Shown in pieces: positions 1-13,192 of a stretch of 64,000 nucleotides of DNA. The notes under the pieces are model-generated. The model was not told the origin of the DNA. It saw nothing but the letters and a program-made list of their open reading frames with translations, and made no database searches. Positions within the stretch are counted from its first letter, which is position 1. Each line of letters starts with the position of its first letter. Source of the DNA: Theristus sp. LFF4_11 (Eukaryota > Nematoda > Chromadorea > Monhysterida > Xyalidae); NCBI GenBank assembly GCA_030248135.1, contig JASANC010005620.1, positions 1 to 64,000 of the forward strand, in the 5' to 3' direction. The translations under genes and the position numbers were made by a program.

Positions 1-418
1 TTAAAAAACGTTTGTAAATGTTTCAAAAAATGTTTTTAAAATTTTTGCAATTTCCTGTTTAACTGTAATATTTTTGCACAAACACCTTGTTTATCAAACC
101 GAAATGCCCAATTGTTCCGTTTATTTTACGCTCTCCAATTTTTAGTACCAGGTTTTTTCGTTTTGTATTTGAAACCCGTTTCTGCCAACCCTGCGCTCAA
201 GGAGATGCTTCAGTTTTCTGCACAGTGCGTGCACCAACCAATCAGCTTACACGTGAACCAACAAGCTATGCAACTCGAGAACGTGTGCAGTTTTGCCCAT
301 GGTCGTTTTTTGTCACACCTTTGTATAATTTACAGATGGACTGTGGTTGGCTGGCTTTTTTGAATAGCGAGCATTTGAGCGTGTTTATCGTCCGTCTTCA
401 GCACATTCAAATTCGTAG

Positions 419-3400
419 GTTTTGATGTGGCACGCTTCACCGCTGAGCATCTGCCAACATATGTGGAAAGGTTGTTGCCGAAAAAGTTGGACACTTTGAC
501 AGAGCAGTCGTTGCAAGAAGTGTTCCTGGAGTTTGACGAACACCTGCGATCCCCTGAGGTGCTCGAAAAGCTGCGCGAGATTGCGGGAAAGCCGATCGTG
601 GAGCCGAAACAAGGTTAGGTTGTTCGTTTTGTCATGCAAGACGTTTGACTGTATGCCGCAAGCTGCATTCATCTAAACGACTCTACAAATAGAATATTTT
701 GTGAGCAAGGAGGCTCTCACTGTTCTGGTGTGCCAAGTGTGCGAAACAGGCTCGCTCGCCTGACGGTGCTACTCCGTTCACTATACGTGTGAAGAAAAAT
801 TGTGACCAAAACTTGTATCATGGAAATCAGATTTTATCAGTTCACGTGTTCCCATCAATCTTGCAGACTGTATTCGTGCCCCAACAATTGCCAATAATTG
901 TTCTTGCACAGAGGAAAGTGATGACCCGAACGAGGACCGCGAAATGTTGTACGAAGAGGCGGTGCTGCCGCTGGAGGAATTGCTGCAGAAGTACGGCGTC
1001 TCCATTGAGACCTATCAATCAGGTTACCTTGGAATCCACGGCTACAACTTGCCATTTGTAGCGGTGTGAATGAAACCAGTGAGTGCAATTTCAGGCAAAA
1101 AACAGAGGAAGTCGCGCCGCGGGAAATTTTTGTCGCCGAATGTTCGCCGACAAAAAGTGGAAACAAAATCAAGAACTGACAAAAACTCCAACAATGACGA
1201 ACGGACGCCAGTGAAAAGTTTGGCCGAACAATTTTTGAACGACATGGACGACGACGATGAGCATGAGGTAGGTGAGGGCCAAAAGCAAACGCACGGAACA
1301 AAAATGAAACTCCGGTGCTGCTGTGCTGGTTGGTGGATCAGTTGGTGCCGGTGGTCCAAAAACAAACATGTTGTTTTGCTAGTGTTTCTTACGTCAAAGC
1401 ATGAGCAAGCAATTGAACAAACTATTCTGTTTTATTGTAAAATCAACAAAAGTTTTCTGCCCTCTTGCTTAGGGATGGATCCGGCAAGTTTTGCCGGAAT
1501 CCGGATCCGGTCCAAGCATGTTCCGGCCGGACCGCCGGGTCCAGTCGAAATTGCTAGAATCCGGACCGGAATGGCCTTTTATGTCTAAAAACATACACGC
1601 TCATTTCGTCGTTCCTTCATCACATTTTCAGCGTGAATCTTGGGGGCTGGGAGTTCCGTGGGGTGGTGTATCGGGTTTTAGGGGATTACGGCACCCCCAC
1701 ACACCCACGGTGACATAGCTGGTGCTCTGGGGGTACTACACTTTAGTACTGCTCACAAAAAAGGCAACTGTTTGACAGCTAACTGACCAACGAAGATGGC
1801 TGATTTAAAAAACTTGCCATTGTTAATCTACAACGTCGGCCAAAAGACGTGAAGACGTGCACATTGCTGGTAGCCACGTTTTTTAAAGTGGACGATGCTG
1901 CATTTACCACTCAAGACAAAATTCGTGAACCAATTACCATTGAACGAACACTAAACTAACGCAACACTGACTGATCACATGCCAAATGCGAATCAGCGTA
2001 GCGTTGTTTGCAGAACAACGAAACCAACAAAACACTGAAACGAATTTGTCAAACCATTGAACAGCTCTGAAACGGATGATATAACTGGTGAATTCACGCT
2101 AGGCTAGGATTTCGGCTGTTCCGGTCGGATCTGGCAAATTTGCTCCGGATGCGGGTCCAATTTTAGGCGCCGGAATCCGGACCGGATCCGGCTCCATCCC
2201 TGGCTGTAAGTTTAGTGAAAACGAGTCATGTCAAAAAAACTTTTTTTGTCAACCATGTTCATAGTTCATGTATTTTTCATTCGCACCAGTTTCGGTTCTA
2301 AAAATGCGAAAAGATCGATACAAACGGTGCATCAGCTGCATGTGCTTGTATGAAAAACTTTGTATGAACAGGATGAAGAAACAACGGCTGCGGCAAACAG
2401 CAGTGAGACAAGAATAAGAAACAAGCGCAAATCTTCCGATAAATCATCCATTAACGGTCATCGTTCGTCACCAACAGAATCGAGCCAAACAGAACAATCT
2501 GCAAAGCGAATGCGAACAGGTTAGCTTGATAAATTTTAAATTCTGGCACCCGAATAAATACAGTATGGCCGAATAAATAAGGCAGTCCTTGTATTCTCCA
2601 TCAAGGCAAGATCAACAGCAGACTAGGAGTTGTCTTATCAAGAATGCCAAGATAATTCCCAATCGTGTGTGCAAGGGAAAAAGAATGAACAGAATCGCAC
2701 GAAGAATCAGTTAAAAAACTACGTCAAATTTCAAACGCAATTGGATGACTGGGTTTTCTAAACGTATTTTTTCATTCAAATTTCGCACGCTCGTTGCACT
2801 TCGAAAAAAGATGCCATGCTTTAATCGGCCATTGTGTACCAAGCAATCTTTGCTTGGCTCAGAGTTTCTCGGATTGATGATATCATAGTTGTTCCAGAAC
2901 CGAAGGGTTGGGGGGCCGATATAGATAGCTGGAGCAAACTTTCCAGATAGATAGATAGCTGGAAAATTGGGGGCGCGGGGGGCATGTGACTTTTGGAGGG
3001 GGGGGGGCGGTCAAAATTAGAAATTTGATAGTCAGCTAAAACGCTAAAAGCCCATAAAAACAGCAAAATAATGCTAAAAACACATTAAAAATCAAGTAAA
3101 ATCGCGTATTTTATTTAAAATTAGCGAAATTTTCAAGAATTACGAGTAAAAATGGTCAATTTTGGTCAAAAAATTGACTTATTTTATGTCTTCGAAGACA
3201 AAAATTTTCAGATAGATAGCTGGCTGAGAATTTTTTTGATAGATAATAGCTGAGCCGAAAAAACCTGTTTGATAGAGATAGATTCGAAAATTTTTTGGGG
3301 AAGGCCGGCCCCCCAGCCCCCCCCCCCCTAGAACAACTATGGATGATATTTGAACGAAAGAAACCAAGTCAGCTTTATTTTGATGAACAGATGAGGAGAA

Positions 3401-6400
3401 AGACAAGCCGGTGAATGTGGACGGTGGTAAAATGTGCAACGGTCATTGTTCAGCCTTGGTCGACTCGGCAGCCGACTCGTCCGCCGGTCGCAGTCAGTGC
3501 AAAGCGATGCCGAAGTCAGAAGCTGCGGTGAACTGTGAGCTGAACAGGTAGCACAGAATGCGACCAACGAGCAGCACGCTGCTTGTGTTCAGTGAGAGCA
3601 TCAATGAGACGGAAGCAGTGTGCACGTTTTTGCATGCAGTGCTGCGGCCGAGCGAGCAGACACGGACGACGTGGAGGAGAGCGAGAGCGTGCGTGCAGCG
3701 GACGAGCGCGCCAGTGGACGGCAACGCCAGGCGCACTCACGCTCGGGCGCAGTGCGCTCGCCGGTGCGTCAACGCTGCAGCAAATCAGAGTCGGAGGCAA
3801 TCGAGAGCAACAGCGCGTTGCAGTCGTGGATGAATGTGCACAGCGTCAGTGGACACAACGCACACGCACGACCGCCTGCTGCTGAGTACGTACAACTGAC
3901 GCTCACGCGAAACCGCAGCCTACATTACAAGCTCACTTTAGCCATAACGCCGATTTGTAATTCACGCTCCGGTTTCGACCGCATGTAATTGCTGATTTGA
4001 CTTGTCAACATAACCGTATGGCAAGCGCGTGGTGTGATTGAGCCGACTTGAAACACTGTCTTACATGCTCAATCGGTGGCTGACTTGGAAAATAACGTTT
4101 GCAATTGTAATTCATGGTTCATTTGCAGTAGTCCCGAAACAGCAACGGCGCCATCGAGTAGCAGTGAAACGGAAGAACCAGAAGCAGCGTCCAGTGGCAG
4201 CAGCGACCAACGCAGACATCATGAAACAGCACAAAACGCTCAGCAACACCACTCGGATGAAGTAAGTGATAGTAAATAAGTAAGTACGTGGATAGAATGG
4301 GTGATTACAGCTACTATAGCATGTGTTCACTGCGTTTCTTGTTTCTGTTTTTGCTATGAACGAACACTATTGTTATAAAAGTCATCAATAACGTGAATGT
4401 GCACAAGCTGGTCTCGATGTGTTTGTGAACGGCTTGCAGACGTCGCCACCACCGGCAGTCAGTTTGTGCACGTCCACTGGAAAGTCCTTGCTGTCGCGCG
4501 GCAACACTGAGCAATCAATAGCAAAAGGGCACGCAACGCAGGGATGCAGCAGTGGCAGCAACAACCAAGAGACGCACAACACCGATGCCCACGAGTGTTC
4601 GTCTGATGATGATGATGAATTCCAGTGTGACGATGAAGACGAGGAGGATGAGGACGAGACGACCGACGACGACGCCGAGCCGGAGTCAAGGTCACCAGAA
4701 CAGTACTTGTTGCGCTGCATTGATTGCTGATTGGCTGCAGCAGTCGTGTCAATCAGCGTTGCCTTCAGTCTGCATTCGACTGTGACAAGCCGGCTATTTT
4801 TTTTCAATAACAATTCTGATTTCAGTTCCGACGACCAAATGGTTGATCAGAATAGCGAGTCTGATGAAGACGAAGCGTCTGAAGACGACTCGGAGGATGA
4901 ACAGATGGTTGGTTGTTCGGGGTTTGTTGTGGGGTTGCGCAAATGTGCTCGCAAAGGAAACTTGCATCAGAGCTGCGTGTTCGTGCATTCAGGGCGTGTT
5001 CGAGCGTGTATCAAAGACAATCCATGAGGCGTCATCGTTGTACGACGCTGACGAGGAGCAATTTCAAGTGCCCACTGGTGACACGGTGCGTTGCGTGCTC
5101 GGACACGAGTGACAACTGAAAATGGCGATATACAGCTTGGCTTTCACTGGTGTGCACTGATGACATGGTGTTGTTGTTGCTTGTGTTCCTGCAGCCGGGC
5201 GAGGACAGCGGCACGACTGCGTGTGTGGCGCTCGTATCTGCTGGTCACATCGTCGTCGCCAACATCGGTGACAGCCGCTGTGTCGTGTGCCGCAATGGAA
5301 ACGCTGTTGACATGTCATTGGTCTGGCTCAGCACCGTTTATCTTGAACGCCTCACTATTAGCATGCAGATATTGCCGTTTGGTAAAACTTGCAGGACCAC
5401 AAGCCTGAGGACGATGTCGAAATGAAACGAATCGTGGCTGCGGGCGGCAAGATCTCAGCTGACGGTCGTGTCAATGGGGGCCTCAACCTGTCACGTGCTT
5501 TTGGTTGGTCAGCAATGAAAACATATTTGAAGGGCAAGTTTTTAAACGGAAGTGGTGGAGATTAGATTTCCAACAGTTCCTCTAAAGTGATGGATTACAT
5601 TTTAAAATACAAAAAAAAACATAAAACGTTTATTCTTGGTAGAGGCACGTGAAAAATTTCCGAAATTATACGGTAATTTTTCCGGAAAAATTTCGGAAAT
5701 TCTTCACGCTCAAAATAAATTTTAATTTTACCAAAACTACTGGAAATCGAAGTTTTTTACAACCTATTTTTTGGTGTTAAATAAACGGAATAGTGTTAGA
5801 TTGCGATTAGGACACGTGTGTGTGTGTTTTTATTGAAAATTTATTACTTTTAATCCAATTCTCTGCCCATGCGTGACCCCAAATTGACCATTCTCTCCCT
5901 GAGTCCCTGTCCGAAATTTCTCAACTTTGCGGCGCGACGGCCAACGAAGTTCTTTCTTCTCTCTTTCACCGTTCCGTGCTTGTTGAGCAACGTAAGATAT
6001 CATTTTCGTTGTTTGCGTTTGCTTCGTTATATTGTTGCATTCAACGGTCCCCATTTGTTGCTGTTGTTTGATCCGTATGAGCTTACATTTAAAAAATCAT
6101 AAATCATTGACACCCTTTTTAAAACTTAGAACACGCGTCAGACAGAATTTCGTCAACAGGAACAATATATTTTTGTCATATTAGCCACTTTAAAAAGACA
6201 AATCTGCCATTTTCAAACGTCGCTAATTTTGCCTTGCCTCCCGCATCATTTTTTTATGGAAAATGCTCATTTGGTCATTTGTTGTTCGTGTGAAAAATTA
6301 GAAATTTTCCGGTAAAATTTTGGAAATTTTGCACGAAATTATATTGTTCCGAAAACTTCCACCTGTAATTGTGGGTGCAGGCGACCATTTTTACAAAAAG

Positions 6401-7011
6401 AACACGGCGTTGCCGCTTGGTGAGCAAATGATCTCTGCGCTGCCGGATGTGAAGAGCATGCCGTTGCTGCCAACCGATGAATTCATGGTGCTCGCTTGTG
6501 ATGGCATTTGGTGCGTCCTCGTGCTCTGCTGTCACTCTTTTCACTGCACATTTCTCATTTTAGCAAGAAAAACACCGCGCTTTTGCAGGAATTCGTTCAC
6601 TAGTCAGCAAGTAGTTGATTTCGTCCGCAAACGCCTCGCAAACAACATTCCGCCGCGTACCATCTGCGAGGAGGTGCTCGCTCTGTTTGCTTTGTTTTTT
6701 TTGTGAACTCGCGTCTGATTGTCAGGCAGCGCTACTGTGAGAGTGATCAGGTGCACAATGATAACATGAGCAATTAGCTGAGCCAGTTCAATGGCTTGCT
6801 CAATGCATGCTTTGCTTTGCAGCTGTGCGACGCATGCTTAGCAGAGGACACAATCGGCGACGGAACAGGCTGTGACAACATGACTGTCATTGTGGCAAAA
6901 CTGCGCCAGACGAATCAGCAAACTGCAAACAGTGAACCACTGAATGACACGTCTGCAATCACTGAAAACGCTCACAATAATGGTTCGGCGGCCGATAGCA
7001 AGAACAATTAG
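419..7011 (+). CDS. PPM1G: PP2C-family Ser/Thr phosphatase, PPM1G type (5' partial)
   Basis: A metal-dependent protein phosphatase of the PPM family. PPM1G is a nuclear PP2C with a long acidic insert splitting its catalytic domain. Exons read: 419-613, 867-1022, 1095-1267, 2372-2519, about 3640-3885, 4129-4261, 4440-4690, 4826-4907, 4993-5085, 5195-5320, 5395-5503, 6381-6510, 6589-6673 and 6823-7011 (stop). The first catalytic block, with the DGHGG motif, lies before the window; the first visible exon continues it ([10 protein letters not shown]). Exons 4-8 encode the Ser/Asp/Glu-rich insert. The second catalytic half is clear: [48 protein letters not shown] and [10 protein letters not shown], the last two carrying metal-binding Asp residues. 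The phase between the exon ending at 2519 and the one near 3640 does not match at the strongest acceptor; an acceptor at 3609 would fix it, so that junction is uncertain. A polyadenylation hexamer lies at 7219. Confidence 0.93.
1471..2202. mobile_element. Non-autonomous TIR element in PPM1G intron
   Basis: The ends are inverted copies of each other: AGGGATGGATCCGG at the left and CCGGCTCCATCCCTG at the right, each followed inward by several CCGGATCCGG-like words. No ORF is convincing and no clear target duplication is visible, so the superfamily is not assigned; the CAGGG-like termini would suit a hAT. The interior (about 1640-1745) resembles the G-run words of the 48-54 kb field but with short G runs. 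Confidence 0.65.
2561..2836. mobile_element. Tc1/mariner-type MITE, copy 1
   Basis: A 276-bp element with short inverted ends CAGTATGGCCGA and TCGGCCATTGTG, flanked by TA on both sides (2559-2560 and 2837-2838), the TA duplication expected of Tc1/mariner insertion. It has no coding capacity. A second copy lies at 11728-11993. Confidence 0.85.
2884..3341. mobile_element. hAT-like element family 2 (CATAGTTGTTC ends), copy 1
   Basis: A 458-bp element with inverted ends CATAGTTGTTCCAGA and CTAGAACAACTATG and a perfect 8-bp target duplication GATGATAT at 2876-2883 and 3342-3349. The interior has repeated GATAGATAGCTGG words and G/C runs. Non-coding. Other copies are at 26137-26616 (complete), near 25262-25375 (inverted, truncated) and 50229-50345 (truncated). 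Confidence 0.85.
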
Positions 7012-7759
7012 GGTTCTATTCCTGTTTCATTCGATGAAAACTGTTTTTGCATTGAACCATGCGTGGCGTAATTTTTTCACTGTGATTTGGTGAATTCCCT
7101 TTCTCATCCGACCAACTTCAATGAGAAAAGGCGAATGTCAATCGGTGGACTCATTTTTCGATCGATTATGATGTTTTTTCCTCTGTGGCGTTTCACAAGT
7201 GGAGTTTTTGTTTGGCCAAATAAAAAACCGGTTAGTAGAGTTCTTTTTGAAAAGATGTCGAGTTTTTATTTGGTGTCACCAATAGTTTTCGTTTCTCGAT
7301 AGTTCGTTGCTGCTACTATTGTGCGCGTCATGTTTACCTGCAAACGTTTCGATTTTTCAATACTTGTGTTTATTGCTATTGCTTTGTTGACTGTTTCATC
7401 TTATTTGCATTCTACGTTTTTGTGAATCCGGGTAACCAAAGTTGTTCCATGAACACAGATCAGCACAGACGTGTCGCATTATCTGTCAGCGGGTAATGAG
7501 TTGGTGTTGTGTTCAATTGGAAGTTGCAGTTTGTTTCTTTTCCATGATCATCTGGTTTCACTGCAGCCTTATCAGCTGTTGGTCGAATCAAACGTTTCAC
7601 TGCAACATGCTGATCGGCTCTGCAGGAAACTTTGGAATTTTATTCCGACAGTTGCTTCTCAACATTGCTACATGTATGTGTACCGTTGAAGAAAAACATT
7701 TATGGCTGGGCAAATCATTTGAAACTCAATGTTGAACTGGCGAGTGGTCTTTTGGTTGA
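7012..7759. other. Gene-free spacer downstream of PPM1G
   Basis: Probable 3' untranslated and intergenic DNA. It has an AATAAA at 7219 and several short open frames with no recognisable motif. I see nothing else here. Confidence 0.5.
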
Positions 7760-7767
7760 GATGAGTG

Positions 7768-8536
7768 TAGAGATGTCAAGAAAAAAAAATTTTCTATTTT
7801 TTTTCTTTTTTTAAAAAAAAAATTTTTTTTTTAAATTTTTTTTTTTAAAAATGAAAGTTGTTCAGAATTTTTCAGGGAGTCCGAATATCACCATCTGAGG
7901 AGCCACCGACTTACCATATGACCCCCACTCATATGGGAGGAGGGTGAAAATTTCAGACTTGGTTTCGGCGACCCCATTTTCCCACCGACGACATCACGTC
8001 TCGTGTTTTGCCTCTCAATTCACCTCAAATAACATGGAAACAAGTTCCACAACAAACCGGTGTGATCACGCTGACGACACGAGGCGAAACAGCAACGAGC
8101 AACCAACGAAGTTACGCTTGCAGTGGCAGACAGTGCAATTTCCACCTTTCGAGATCCTGAAAAACGATGCGTAAATGTGAGTTCTCTGCTTCTATCTCAC
8201 CTTAGCGACATCGGAATTTGTTGAACTAGCCTTTGCGACGCTCAAGTACTTCAATGCGCGAGTCGATCATCACTCACCAAGGCTGAAAACAGTCGATAAA
8301 TCAATCCAGAATACCACCTGCAGCGTTGAAGACTAAGTGACAAGGTAAAGTCAAAGAAAATTTTTGTTGAACTTTCGAAAAATTATGCCAAAAACGGCAT
8401 TTTCAGGGCACATTAAAGAAAAAATTTCAAAAATTTTTAATAAAAAAAATAAAAAAAAAATGCTCATTTTTTTTTTACTTTTTTTTAAAAAAAAAAATTT
8501 AAAAAAAAATTTTTTTTTTTGACCCTTACATCTCTA
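7768..8536 (+). mobile_element. hAT-like element family 1 (TAGAGATGT ends), copy 1
   Basis: A 769-bp element ending in TAGAGATGTCAAG on the left and the inverse of TAGAGATGTAAGGGTCAA on the right, with a perfect 8-bp duplication GATGAGTG (7760-7767 and 8537-8544). Both ends run inward into long A/T tracts. Near-identical copies are at 18293-19025 and 48406-49147. Each carries the same small ORF (here 7944-8174, 76 codons, starting MKISDLVSATPF). Confidence 0.93.
7944..8174 (+). CDS. 76-codon ORF inside hAT-like element family 1
   Basis: A small ORF present intact in all three copies of the element (also 18446-18676 and 48570-48800). The predicted peptide is polar and rich in Ser, Thr, Asn and Arg, with no domain I recognise and no resemblance to a hAT transposase. 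The copies are so alike overall that conservation of the frame may reflect recent spread and not selection. Expression is not evident. Confidence 0.3.
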   Translation: MKISDLVSATPFSHRRHHVSCFASQFTSNNMETSSTTNRCDHADDTRRNSNEQPTKLRLQWQTVQFPPFEILKNDA

Positions 8537-8701
8537 GATGAGTGACGTTTTTCGGGTGGCTCTGGGATTCTTGTGCGTTAAAGATTTAAAAAAAACAATG
8601 TCATCATCTCACTGTCACAAGCTTTGTTTTGCTGCTTTCCTGATATTTTTTGGTTTGAATGTCCAGTTTGAGCCTGTCGTTTTTTTACAGAATACAGAGC
8701 A

Positions 8702-10661
8702 TCTATCTATAATACTAAGATAGTAACTGTGTATGTTCTATCTATCTATTATACTAAGATAGTAGCTGCACGTTCGTGTGGCACTTTTTTGGAATTTGAA
8801 TTGGCGCGCATTTTTGCTATTTAAGAAATTTAAGAAAGTGCATCTCAATTCTCTTTGCCTAATATCAATCAATCAACCAATGCCACTTGAAATTGTTATC
8901 TCACTACGTCTCTCTTCATGATAGTCATCATCATGATACCAGGTCATAAGCGCCAGTATTCCGCACGATGGGCAAATGCAGTTGTAGGTGCTCAATGCTT
9001 TATGACTTTATGACCGTGAGCGAAAGATGAAACAAAGCTCCGTCTTTGAATTTTTTTTCATAATCGGGACGCAAAGTGGAAAAGTCGTATGGGCGTTGTA
9101 AGTGGACATTAAATGTTTTCAATAATGCGTTCAAACCAATATTTGCTTTGTAATTTTGTTGAAAAGTTTTGGGTTATAAGTTAGCTTAGACTAACACAAC
9201 GGCCCCAAACTAAGATGCTGTTTCAAAAATTTTATCTAAACAAATCTATTAGCATTATGTAAAAAATCAATAGCGAAATCGGAAGAAACGGGTTTATTAA
9301 CGAAACGCATTGTTAATTAAACATGGTCTTACTATTGGAAAGCAAAATTCAAAAGTGTTTTTGCACTGAAAAGTTGCATTTAACATTTATTTTCAATTCC
9401 ACAGGTTTAATTGAAATTGTGCGAAACAAAAAAAGGCAAAATTAAGTTTGCGTAATATATTTAATTGGGGATTCAAAATTTTTTTTTGTATTTTCCATTC
9501 ATTTTCATTTTACAAAAAGGCTTAGCTTATGTTGACTTATGTTGGCTAAAAAAATAATAGCGAAATCAAAAAACGGGTTTTTGAATAAAGTGCGTGATTA
9601 ACTAAAAATGCTCCAACTATTAGAAAGCAAAAGCGGAAATGGCTTTTCAAGTGGCTATTTGGAAAAAGCAGATTTTCCCAAATTCAATATCTTTTCAAAT
9701 ACTTTCAAAGGTGTGACTTTCAAAAACGACTTTTATAAAACCTTACTTTTTTGCCTTTTCTGTTAAATTAACTTCAAAAATTTTTATGTTTTTAGCGGGA
9801 AGGGCGGTCATTGGCGAAGGTTCTTTGTGATTACTTGAACTGGAACGATAGTTGATTGAGTTGCTGACCAAAGAACACGGGCTTCCCAATAAAACAATTT
9901 GCGACGAATAAAACACAAACAAAACTGTGCAGGCTTTGAAAAAGTGCTTCATCCTACAATGGAATGGTAGGATGAATTATGGGAATGGTTTTTCAAAAAA
10001 CAAAACTTTTTACAAAACCAGAGTGGATTAACGGTTACCTATTTGGGCCAGTTTTCTGAAAGCTCAGAAGCCTTTTAAACAAGTCTCTCATTAATGAATA
10101 AAATTAAAAAAATACAATAAAAATGCAACTTTCAAACAGCACCAAGCTGTTTGAGAAAATGGTGCATTGGTGCATTTAACAACAATTTTTTTAATTTGCG
10201 TGCAATCAGAAAAAAAGTAACGGGAACGACTTGGTTTAAATATAATAGAGCAAGACTAATTCAAGTAATGAAAAAAATGTTTTTACAACAGTAACAACTG
10301 AAAGTTACAATTACAAATTACATTAAAAAACGATTTTTTGAAAAACGTTATTTTTTTGTCGTTACAATTCAATTAGCGTTAAAATCGCTTTTCATATTTT
10401 TAACGGGAACGGCAATTGACCATTGGCGATTAAAAAAGATTGTTTTTTATTTTAAGGGAATGCAGTAAAATTGGGTTCTTGATCAGAAGACTGTTTTTTA
10501 TAATTTAAACGGGAAAGACTAAAGCAGCTCAAAATCAAAATGCAATGCATTTTTTTTAATCCGGGTCGTAGGCGGGCACGGTTCAAAAGGCCAAAATCCA
10601 CTAAAAAATAATAATTGTATTTACCCGCTAACCGTGCCGTAGGCACGGGTCAATTGGCTAG
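8702..10661 (+). mobile_element. Helitron-like element, copy 1
   Basis: It begins with two successive TC-type 5' ends (TCTATAATACTAAGATAG near 8705 and TCTATTATACTAAGATAG near 8743). It ends with a 3' hairpin CCGTGCC-GTA-GGCACGG followed by CTAG at 10658-10661, the Helitron 3' signature. No Rep/helicase ORF is seen, so it is non-autonomous or decayed. The interior is AT-rich with words such as AACGGGTTT and TTAGCTTA. The next copy starts at once. Confidence 0.75.
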
Positions 10662-13192
10662 TCTATTATACTAAGATAGTAGCTGCACGTTCGTGTGGCA
10701 CTTTTTTGCAATTTGAATTGGCGCTCATTTTTGCTATCTAAGATAGCTGAATCTCAATTTCTTAACCTATTATCAATGCAAATCATTTTTTCAAAAACGT
10801 CACTCTGTACTGCGAAGTCATCATGATACTCTTTGGTCATTCGCGACTGCGCCTTAACATACGATTGACAATTGATTGCAATTGTTGCTGTTAAAACTGA
10901 CCGAAAGCGAAAGATGAAAGAAAACCAACTATGAAAAATGGTTGCAATTGTAGTGTTTTTTAAAATCAGGTTGAAAACGACATCGAAATTGCAAGTGCAC
11001 ATTGCACTTTGCTTTCAAGACAATATTTTTTATTATCATTTGACTGAACAGTTATTGCTTGAGACTTTTTCAAAAACAGAAAAGTTTTATCTGAACAACT
11101 CAACTGAAAAATTAATTGCGAAATCAAATAGACGGTGTTTGATAATGAAGTGCGTAATTAACTAAAAATCTGATCAGAAAGCAAGGTGGTTCTCGAAGCG
11201 GTTATTTGTTCAATTTCACTTTGCAAAAAGCTTGGCTTACACGTCATTTTTTTATGTTTTTTGTTAATTTTTTAAAAATTTCACTGTACAAAAAAGGATT
11301 GGCATAGAGCAGGCTGAACGGGTGAAAAACATAACAGCAAAATTATAAACTTCGCATTTTAAATTTGTTTTCAACACGCGGGTTTAATTTAATTAGAATG
11401 TGTCAATTTTAAAAACAAAAATTCAAACTTGAAATTCCATTACATTCAAAAACGATTTTTATAAAATGTTACTTTTTGTCGTTTCAATTCAACTAAATTT
11501 AAAATCGCTTTACATATTTTTAACGAGAACAGCAATTGACCGTTGGTGATTAAAAAAGATTATTTTTAACTTTAAAAGGGAACTAGCCTATTGACCCGAG
11601 CTTATGTGGCTTAATCAATGCCAAGCCTTTTTGGTGAAGTGGCATTGACTTAGAAAGAAAAAACAGTAACTTTTACTGAATAATAACCCTGAAGAAAATT
11701 TACCTTGTGCTGCCGTGAAGTCGCCTACAGTATGGCCGAATAAATGAGGCAGTCCATCAAGGCGGGATCAGCCGCAGACTAGGAGTTGTCTTTTTCAAAA
11801 AAGCCAACGTAATTCCCAATCATGTGTACAAGGGATCAAGAATGAACAGAATAGCGCGGATAATCCATTAGTTTAAAAAAAATGCGTCAGATTTGACACA
11901 CAATTCAGTTTCTGAACGTCTTTTTTCTTTCATTCAAAATTCGCGCGCTCCTTGCACCCTGAAAAAAGCTGCCATGTTTAACCGGCCATACCGTACAATA
12001 CAATATTTTTTAATGTATTTAAATAAATAAAAAATGCGAAGTTTATGATTTTGCTATTTTTTCCACGTTCACCCTAACCTAAGTCAAGCCTTTTTGTGTG
12101 TGAAGTAAGATTGAATAAAAACATAAAAATGAACGTTTTTTTCAATTACCCGTTTTAAAAAGCTAATGCTTTTTTACCCGTTTACCTAAGCCAAGCCTTT
12201 TTTGCAAAGTGAAAATGCGAAGTTTATGATTTTGCTATTTTTACCCGTTCACCCTAACCTAAGTCAGGCTTTTTTGTAAGTTAAGTAAGATTGAATAAAA
12301 AATACAAAAATTAACGTTTTTTCATTAAAAAATACCCGTTTTAAAAAGCTAATGCTTCTTTTACCCGGTTACCCTAACATAAGCCAAGCCTTTTTTCTAA
12401 AGTGAAAATGAATAGAAGAAACAAAAAAGTGACGTTTATAATTTTGTTTTGCAGTCATTGCTTCTTTTTACCCGTTTACCCTAACATGACCCAAACATTT
12501 TGCAAAGTGAAAATGAATGGTAAATACCATTTCGACCTTATTAAAAAAACTAACTTTTTTCAGAGACGGTTTTGTTACATCTTTCGCAGTCGCTCGTCAA
12601 CTTTTGAGCAGCAACAATTGCCAGTTGCCCATCGTGCGTTACGTTGAAATTATCGCTCATAACCATGGAGTATCAATTTGAAAATGAAACATGGAGTATC
12701 AATTTCAATGAAATTTACTTGTTTTGAATCCAAAGTGCAACTTGCGATGCCGATGTCGATGCGCGTTTTGCAACCCGATTTTTAAAAAGAAAAAGTTTGC
12801 ATATGCTGCGCTGAACTGTCTCTGTTGACCAAAGAGTATCATGATGACTTTAGCTATAAAGAGCGACGTTTTGAGAAAACAATCTCGTTTGGCATTAATA
12901 AAAATACGTTAAGGAAGTTGAGATGGAGTTTTCTTAAGTAGCAAAAAAGGGCGCCAATTCAAATTGCAAAAAAGTGCCACGCACACACAGATTGTAAATT
13001 TAATAATAGAGATGCAGTAAAGATTATGTTTTTTGATCAGATTGTTTTTGATAATTTGAGCGGGAACGACTAAAGCAACTCAAAATCAAAATGCAATGCA
13101 TTTTTAGCACGGTTCAAAAAACCAAAATCCACTCAAAAATAATAATTGTATTTGTCAGCTAACCGTGCCGTAGGCACGGGTCAATTGGCTAG
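10662..13192 (+). mobile_element. Helitron-like element, copy 2
   Basis: It starts TCTATTATACTAAGATAG directly after the CTAG of copy 1 and ends with the same hairpin plus CTAG at 13189-13192. It contains an inverted copy of its own 5' region near 12640-12990, repeated ACCCGTTTACCCTAACCTAAG-like blocks at about 12060-12490, and a mariner MITE at 11728-11993. No transposase gene is visible. Confidence 0.78.
11728..11993. mobile_element. Tc1/mariner-type MITE, copy 2 (inside Helitron copy 2)
   Basis: Same family as 2561-2836: CAGTATGGCCGA at the left, CGGCCATACCG at the right, flanked by TA. 266 bp, non-coding. It was inserted after the host Helitron copy was in place. Confidence 0.85.

Noticed and set aside
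4385..4813. Minus-strand Ser-rich ORF
   Set aside because: It is the complement of the acidic PPM1G exon (GAT/GAC/GAG codons read as Ser/Val).
9743..9952. A small membrane-protein-like minus ORF
   Set aside because: It lies inside a Helitron-like element, with no supporting motif.
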